Shown here in pieces: positions 6,865-10,374 of a stretch of DNA of 10,374 bases. This stretch comes from CAZGTQ01 sp964528575. Lineage in GTDB: Bacteria; Planctomycetota; UBA1135; GCA-002686595. Every line of letters starts with the position of its first letter. The first letter of the stretch is position 1. The DNA lies in the NCBI GenBank assembly GCA_964528575.1, contig CAZGTQ010000154.1, positions 1 to 10,374 on the forward strand, given 5' to 3'. Both the position numbers and the translations under genes were made by a program. The notes below the pieces were generated by a model. The model saw nothing but the letters and a program-made list of their open reading frames with translations, searched no databases and was not told where the DNA came from.

Positions 6865-7578
6865 TCACGCCAGCTCCGCGGCCGCGACGCGCGCCGCGGG
6901 CGACTCGAGCGCGAGCGCGCCGGCGTAGCCCGCGTCCACGTCGAGGTCGACGAGCGACCAGCGGCCGAGCGCGCCCGGCTCCTCGTCGAACGAGACGAAC
7001 CGCGCGCCCGCGCCCGCGTCGAGCGATACCGCGAAGCGGTCGAGCGCGTGGCCCAGCCCCTCGCCGAGCGCCTTGACGTACGCCTCCTTGCGCGTCCAGC
7101 AGCGGAAGAACGCCGTTGCGCGCTCGTGCGGCGGGAGCGCGAGCAGCGCCTCGACCTCCGCGGGCGAGAAGAAGCGCCGCGCGACGTCCTCCATGCGCTC
7201 GAACGGGCGCGCGCGCTCGACGTCGACGCCGACGCGCGCGATGCGCGTCACCGCGATCAGCGCGCGCTCGCCGGAGTGCGAGAGGTTGAAGAAGAGGCCC
7301 GCGTCGTCCGCGAGCGACGGCTTGCCGTGCTCGCCGACGTCGAAGACGAGCGCGCGCGGCTCGCGGCCGCTCGCAGCGCCGAGCACGCGGCGCAGCGCGA
7401 CGTGCGCAGCGACGTAGCGGCGGCAGTCCTCGTCGAAGCGCAAGCGCGCGGCGCGCTCGCGCTCGAACGCCGAGAGCGAGCCGTCGTCGCGCGCGTGCTC
7501 GCCGATGCGCACGAGCCACACGCGCACCTCGCCCTCGGCGGGCGGCTCCGGCGCGCGCGCGGGTGCGAACGACGTCAT
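6865..7578 (-). CDS. Sfp-type 4'-phosphopantetheinyl transferase
   Basis: This 237-residue enzyme (Sfp itself is 224) transfers 4'-phosphopantetheine from coenzyme A to a serine of carrier-protein domains, turning apo peptide or polyketide synthases into active forms in the cytoplasm. The family motifs appear in order: G85-K-P (P1), F-N-L-S-H101-S-G (P2), G117-V-D119-V-E121 (magnesium-binding), F136-F137, and W161-T-R-K164-E165-A-Y-V-K169 (P3). All acidic metal ligands and the conserved lysines are present. The ATG at 7576-7578 overlaps the thioesterase stop by 4 bases (ATGA), implying translational coupling. The same frame stays open far upstream, but that portion has unrelated, Arg/Ala-rich composition and lies over the thioesterase gene. 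It is the last gene of the four-gene operon. Broad Sfp-type enzymes can also serve lysine or fatty-acid pathways, so the carrier substrate is inferred from neighbours only. Confidence 0.93.
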   Translation of the reverse strand: MTSFAPARAPEPPAEGEVRVWLVRIGEHARDDGSLSAFERERAARLRFDEDCRRYVAAHVALRRVLGAASGREPRALVFDVGEHGKPSLADDAGLFFNLSHSGERALIAVTRIARVGVDVERARPFERMEDVARRFFSPAEVEALLALPPHERATAFFRCWTRKEAYVKALGEGLGHALDRFAVSLDAGAGARFVSFDEEPGALGRWSLVDLDVDAGYAGALALESPAARVAAAELA

Positions 7579-8339
7579 GGCCGGGAGAGCTCGAGCGCGA
7601 CGGCGCGCAGCAGCTCGGTGCGCGCGCTCTGCAGGAAGAAATGATCGCCGGGGAAGCGTTCGAGCGTGAACGGCGCGCGCGTGTGCTCCTCCCACGCTTC
7701 GAGGCCGCCGGGCTCGACCTCCGGGTCGTCCGTGCCGCCGAACGCGGCGATCGGGACGTCGAGCGGGTCGTCGGGCGCGCGCTCGTACGTCTCCGACATC
7801 GTGAAGTCGGCGCGCAGCATCGGCTCGAACAGCTCCATCAGCTCGGGCTCGGCCAGCACGCGCTCGGGCGTGCCGCCCAGGCGTCGCAGGCCCGCGACGA
7901 ACGCGTCGCCCTCGAGCACGTGGTACAGGCCCGCGCGCTTGGGCCGGTGCGGCGCGCGCGAGCCCGAAACGAAGAGGCGCCCGGGGAGCGGCGCGCCGCG
8001 CGAGCGCAGCGCGCGCGCGAGCTCGTACGCGACGAGCGCTCCCAGACTGTGACCGAAGAACGCGAACGGGCGGTCGAGCCGCGGGAGCAGCGCCGGCAGG
8101 AACGCGTCGACGAGCGACTCGACGGAGACGAGCGGCGTCTCGCGGATGCGCGTCTCGTGCCCCGGCGGCTGCACCGCGAAGACGCCGACCGAGCTCGGCA
8201 GCTCGGCGGGCCACTCGCGGAAGACCGACGCGCCCGCGCCGGCGAACGGGAAGCAGAAGAGCCGCACCGGCGCGGCCGCGGCGGGACCGTTTGCCGCGAC
8301 GAACGGGAACCACGGGTCGCGCGCCGCGCTCGCGCTCAT
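7575..8339 (-). CDS. Type II thioesterase (GrsT/RifR-like alpha/beta hydrolase)
   Basis: This 254-residue stand-alone thioesterase of the kind associated with nonribosomal peptide and polyketide synthases removes misloaded acyl groups from carrier domains. The N-terminal hallmark L-F-C-F-P-F-A-G-A-G (27-36) and V-Q-P-P-G-H-E-T-R (56-64) match the family. The nucleophile elbow is G96-H-S98-L-G-A, the acid is D204 or D205 in F-G-G-T-D-D-P, and the catalytic histidine is H233 in F-P-G-D-H-F-F. Length is typical and the triad is intact. The ATG at 8337-8339 overlaps the permease stop by 4 bases, and its own stop overlaps the phosphopantetheinyl transferase start by 4 bases. No strong Shine-Dalgarno is seen, consistent with coupling. 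Pairing with a carrier-activating enzyme strengthens the editing role over a general esterase role. Confidence 0.92.
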   Translation of the reverse strand: MSASAARDPWFPFVAANGPAAAAPVRLFCFPFAGAGASVFREWPAELPSSVGVFAVQPPGHETRIRETPLVSVESLVDAFLPALLPRLDRPFAFFGHSLGALVAYELARALRSRGAPLPGRLFVSGSRAPHRPKRAGLYHVLEGDAFVAGLRRLGGTPERVLAEPELMELFEPMLRADFTMSETYERAPDDPLDVPIAAFGGTDDPEVEPGGLEAWEEHTRAPFTLERFPGDHFFLQSARTELLRAVALELSRP

Positions 8340-9403
8340 TGCCAGCGGAACCACCGGCGGGCGACTGCGAAGCCGATCGCGGCCCAGACGCAGAGGACGC
8401 CGATCTCGAACGCCGACGACCAGAACGGCTCGCCGTCGTTGATCACCGCGCGCAGCGCGTCGTTGAGCGCCGTCAGCGGCAGGAGCCGGATGAACGGGTG
8501 CATGGCCTCGGGAAAGCGCTCGTACGAGAAGAACGTCCCCGAGAGCAGCCACATCGGGAGCATGACGAAATTGAGCCAGCCGGCCGCGGCCTCGACGCTC
8601 TCGGCGCGCGCCGCGATCATGAGCGCGATCGCGGCGAAGCCGGCCGAGCCGAGCAAGGAAACGAGCGCGACGCCGCCGTACGAGCCGTGGTTCGTCACGT
8701 CGAAGACGAGCGCGCCGAACGCGAGGATCGCGATGATCTCGCCGACGAGGAACACGAGGCGCGACAGGAACATCGCGACGAGGAAGTGCGAGCGGCTCAT
8801 CGGCGTCGCGGCGAGCCGCTTGAGCTGCTTGCGCTTGCGCGCCAGCACGATGTTGTAGCCGAGGCCCCACATCGAGCTGCCCATCAGGTTCATCCCGAGG
8901 ATGCCCGGGAACAGGAAATCGACGTAGCGGTCGCCCGCCTCGATCGACGTCTCGTCGACCGCCGCGAGGACGTCGGCGCGGCCGAGCGCGCGCTGCAGCG
9001 CGTCGTCGAGCGCGAGCCGCGCCGCCCGCGATCCGTCGCGCGTCGGGTCGTAGCGGTACGTCAGCGCGCGTCCATCGGCGTCGCCCGCCGCCTCGACGAC
9101 GAGGTCGACGCCGCCCGTCTCGAGCTTGCGCGCGATCAGCTCGGCGGGCGCGCGCTCGACGTCCACGCCGCGGCCGCCCTCCTGCGCCTCGACGCCGGTG
9201 AGCGCGTCGGCCAGCCACTGCGGCGCGCCGTCGGCGACGCCGACGAGCGGCCGCGTCGGCGGCTTGTTGCGGAACGCGATCCCAAGGCCGAACGCGAGCA
9301 GCACCGGGAAACCGAACGCCCAGAACACCGCGCCGCGCTCGCGCCAGAACTCGCGCAGGCGCGAGAGCGTCAGCTCGAGGATCGGGTTCGCACGGTCAGT
9401 CAT
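8336..9403 (-). CDS. ABC-2 type transporter permease
   Basis: This 355-residue membrane subunit belongs to an ABC-2 family exporter. An amphipathic N-terminus precedes the first helix (about 25-44). A large soluble loop (about 46-160) should be extracytoplasmic, followed by five further helices near 162-186, 206-233, 244-264, 272-293 and 329-350. The loop between helices 2 and 3 is strongly basic (R189-K-R-K-Q-L-K-R) and ends in L-A-A-T-P-M-S, a pattern common in this family at the ATPase-contacting coupling helix. The ATG at 9401-9403 lies within the end of the ATPase gene (8-base overlap). A G-run about 7 bases upstream could serve as ribosome binding site. With the ATPase it would form a homodimeric or 2+2 exporter. 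The substrate is not evident from sequence; the neighbouring thioesterase and phosphopantetheinyl transferase suggest a peptide or polyketide product. Confidence 0.93.
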   Translation of the reverse strand: MTDRANPILELTLSRLREFWRERGAVFWAFGFPVLLAFGLGIAFRNKPPTRPLVGVADGAPQWLADALTGVEAQEGGRGVDVERAPAELIARKLETGGVDLVVEAAGDADGRALTYRYDPTRDGSRAARLALDDALQRALGRADVLAAVDETSIEAGDRYVDFLFPGILGMNLMGSSMWGLGYNIVLARKRKQLKRLAATPMSRSHFLVAMFLSRLVFLVGEIIAILAFGALVFDVTNHGSYGGVALVSLLGSAGFAAIALMIAARAESVEAAAGWLNFVMLPMWLLSGTFFSYERFPEAMHPFIRLLPLTALNDALRAVINDGEPFWSSAFEIGVLCVWAAIGFAVARRWFRWQ

Positions 9404-10331
9404 CGCGCAGCCCCCGCCCGGTCAGGCTCAGGAACACGTCGTCGAGCGTCGCCTGGTGCGTCGCGACGGTACGCAGGTCGAGCGAGCGCCGCGCCAGCTC
9501 GTTCATCAACGCCGGCATCGCGCGCGTCACGTCCTTCGCGCTCAGCACGTAGCGGTCGATGCGCTTGGTCGCGACCTCGACGCCCGGCAGCTTCTCCAGC
9601 GATCCGAGCTCGAGCTGCTCGTCGCCCGCGACCTCGAACTCGATCACCTGGTCCGCGCCGAGCGACGCGATGAGCTCGGACGGCGAGCCGAGAGCGATGA
9701 TCTTGCCGTGGTCGAGCACCGCGAGCCGGTCGCACAGCCGCGCGGCCTCCTCCATGTAGTGCGTCGTCATGATGATCGTCCCGCCGCCGCGCCGGAAGGA
9801 GTCGACGATCTCCCACAGCTTCACGCGCGCCGCGGGATCGAGCCCGGTCGTCGGCTCGTCGAGGAACAGCAGGTCGGGCTCGCCGACGAGCGCGACCGCG
9901 ATCGCGAGCCGTTGCTTCTGGCCGCCCGACAGCGTCTCGTAGCGCGCGTCGCGCTTGGAGCCGAGCTCGACGAGCGCGATCACGTCGTCGACGCTGCGGC
10001 CGCGCGGATAGAAGCTGCGGTACAGCCGCACGACCTCGGTGACCGTGAGCTTGTCGGCGAGCTGCGCCTCCTGGAGCTGGATCCCGATCCGCTCGCGCAG
10101 CGCGCGCTCGCCCGCTCCCTCCCAGCGGTGGCCGAGGATCTCGACGTCGCCCTCGTCCGCCCGCAGCAGGCCCTCGAGGATCTCGACCGTCGTCGTCTTG
10201 CCCGCGCCGTTCGGGCCGAGCAGGCCGAAGCACTCGCCGCGCCGCACGTCGAGATCGACGCCGTCGACGGCCTGGACGTCGCCGAACCGCTTGCGCAAGC
10301 AGCGACAGGACAGAGCGAGCTCGGCGGCCAT
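9396..10331 (-). CDS. ABC transporter ATP-binding protein (DrrA/multidrug-type)
   Basis: This 311-residue nucleotide-binding subunit powers the neighbouring permease. Motifs: Walker A G39-P-N-G-A-G-K45-T-T, Q-loop around Q85-Q87, signature L134-S-G-G-Q-K-Q-R, Walker B L154-L-F-L-D158-E159-P, D-loop around G163-L-D165, and H-loop T-T-H191. All catalytic residues are present. After the core (about 5-220) comes a C-terminal domain ending in A-T-L-D-D-V-F-L-S-L-T-G-R-G, typical of exporters of the DrrA/ABC-2 branch. It is the first gene of the operon; its stop overlaps the permease start by 8 bases. The ATG at 10329-10331 is the only reasonable start before the conserved first strand. Its nearest Shine-Dalgarno-like sequence is unusually far upstream (16 bases) and lies within a predicted hairpin. 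The family exports antibiotics, lipids and other hydrophobic molecules; the substrate here is unknown. Confidence 0.95.
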   Translation of the reverse strand: MAAELALSCRCLRKRFGDVQAVDGVDLDVRRGECFGLLGPNGAGKTTTVEILEGLLRADEGDVEILGHRWEGAGERALRERIGIQLQEAQLADKLTVTEVVRLYRSFYPRGRSVDDVIALVELGSKRDARYETLSGGQKQRLAIAVALVGEPDLLFLDEPTTGLDPAARVKLWEIVDSFRRGGGTIIMTTHYMEEAARLCDRLAVLDHGKIIALGSPSELIASLGADQVIEFEVAGDEQLELGSLEKLPGVEVATKRIDRYVLSAKDVTRAMPALMNELARRSLDLRTVATHQATLDDVFLSLTGRGLRDD

Positions 10332-10334
10332 GGG

Positions 10335-10356
10335 GCGAGGAGGATAGCCTCCCCGC
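10335..10356 (-). promoter_or_regulatory. Hairpin containing the Shine-Dalgarno-like sequence of the ABC operon
   Basis: On the reverse strand GCGGGGAGG (10356-10348) can pair with CCTCCTCGC (10343-10335) across a four-base CTAT loop. This gives nine pairs including one G-U wobble in RNA. The stem ends 3 bases before the ATG of the ATPase gene. The 5' arm holds the only Shine-Dalgarno-like sequence (GGGGAGG) upstream of that start. Folding would hide it; without folding its spacing to the ATG is 16 bases, longer than usual. The structure is visible, but a regulatory function is inference. Confidence 0.4.
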
Positions 10357-10374
10357 GTACGGCGTCCATCAGCG

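Noticed and set aside
8340..9218. N-terminal extension of the thioesterase frame up to 9218
   Set aside because: It overlaps the well-supported permease, is Arg-rich and has no domain. The ATG at 8337-8339 gives a family-length protein with a typical ATGA overlap.
10367..10374. TGA on the minus strand at 10371-10369, possibly the end of an upstream gene in the ABC operon
   Set aside because: Only one codon of that frame is visible before the edge, so no gene can be supported.

Overview
The window is very GC-rich, densely coding bacterial DNA with strong GC bias at third codon positions. The best lineage clue is the gene at the left. Its Ser/Thr kinase has an N-terminal cap, an 'AMKVV' strand, 'VMDWGLAKV' and 'GTPAYMPPEQA' in the style common in Planctomycetota with large GC-rich genomes. 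Myxococcota or another GC-rich environmental phylum cannot be excluded. No rRNA, tRNA, CRISPR array, integrase or insertion sequence is visible.

Left block (1-3216, minus strand). A membrane-anchored kinase has a cytoplasmic catalytic domain, one transmembrane helix and about eleven 42-residue tetratricopeptide units predicted to lie outside the cytoplasmic membrane. Four bases after its stop, behind a strong ribosome binding site, begins a second gene that runs off the left edge. Its 63 visible residues show a lipoprotein signal and a retropepsin-like DTGAS motif.

Middle block (3363-6800, plus strand). This block is divergent from the kinase across 146 bp. An SLC13/DASS-type membrane transporter with two TrkA-C domains is followed, with no intervening base, by a secreted member of the gamma-glutamyltranspeptidase family. 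The Ntn-hydrolase nucleophile is intact, but several residues that hold the gamma-glutamyl group are replaced. Its substrate may therefore not be a gamma-glutamyl compound, and the adjacent anion/dicarboxylate-type transporter could take up a released acid. A strong inverted repeat (6811-6855) separates this block from the next and looks like a bidirectional terminator.

Right block (6865-10331, minus strand). Four overlapping genes form one operon: ABC ATPase, ABC-2 permease, type II thioesterase and Sfp-type phosphopantetheinyl transferase. These are the service functions of a nonribosomal peptide or polyketide pathway (carrier-protein activation, editing and export), but no synthase lies in the window. 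A 9-bp hairpin lies just before the first start codon and contains the only Shine-Dalgarno-like sequence there.

No single element is clearly an undescribed system. The most promising leads are the transporter-hydrolase pair with an altered active site, the kinase-lipoprotein protease pair, and the synthase-less natural-product operon.
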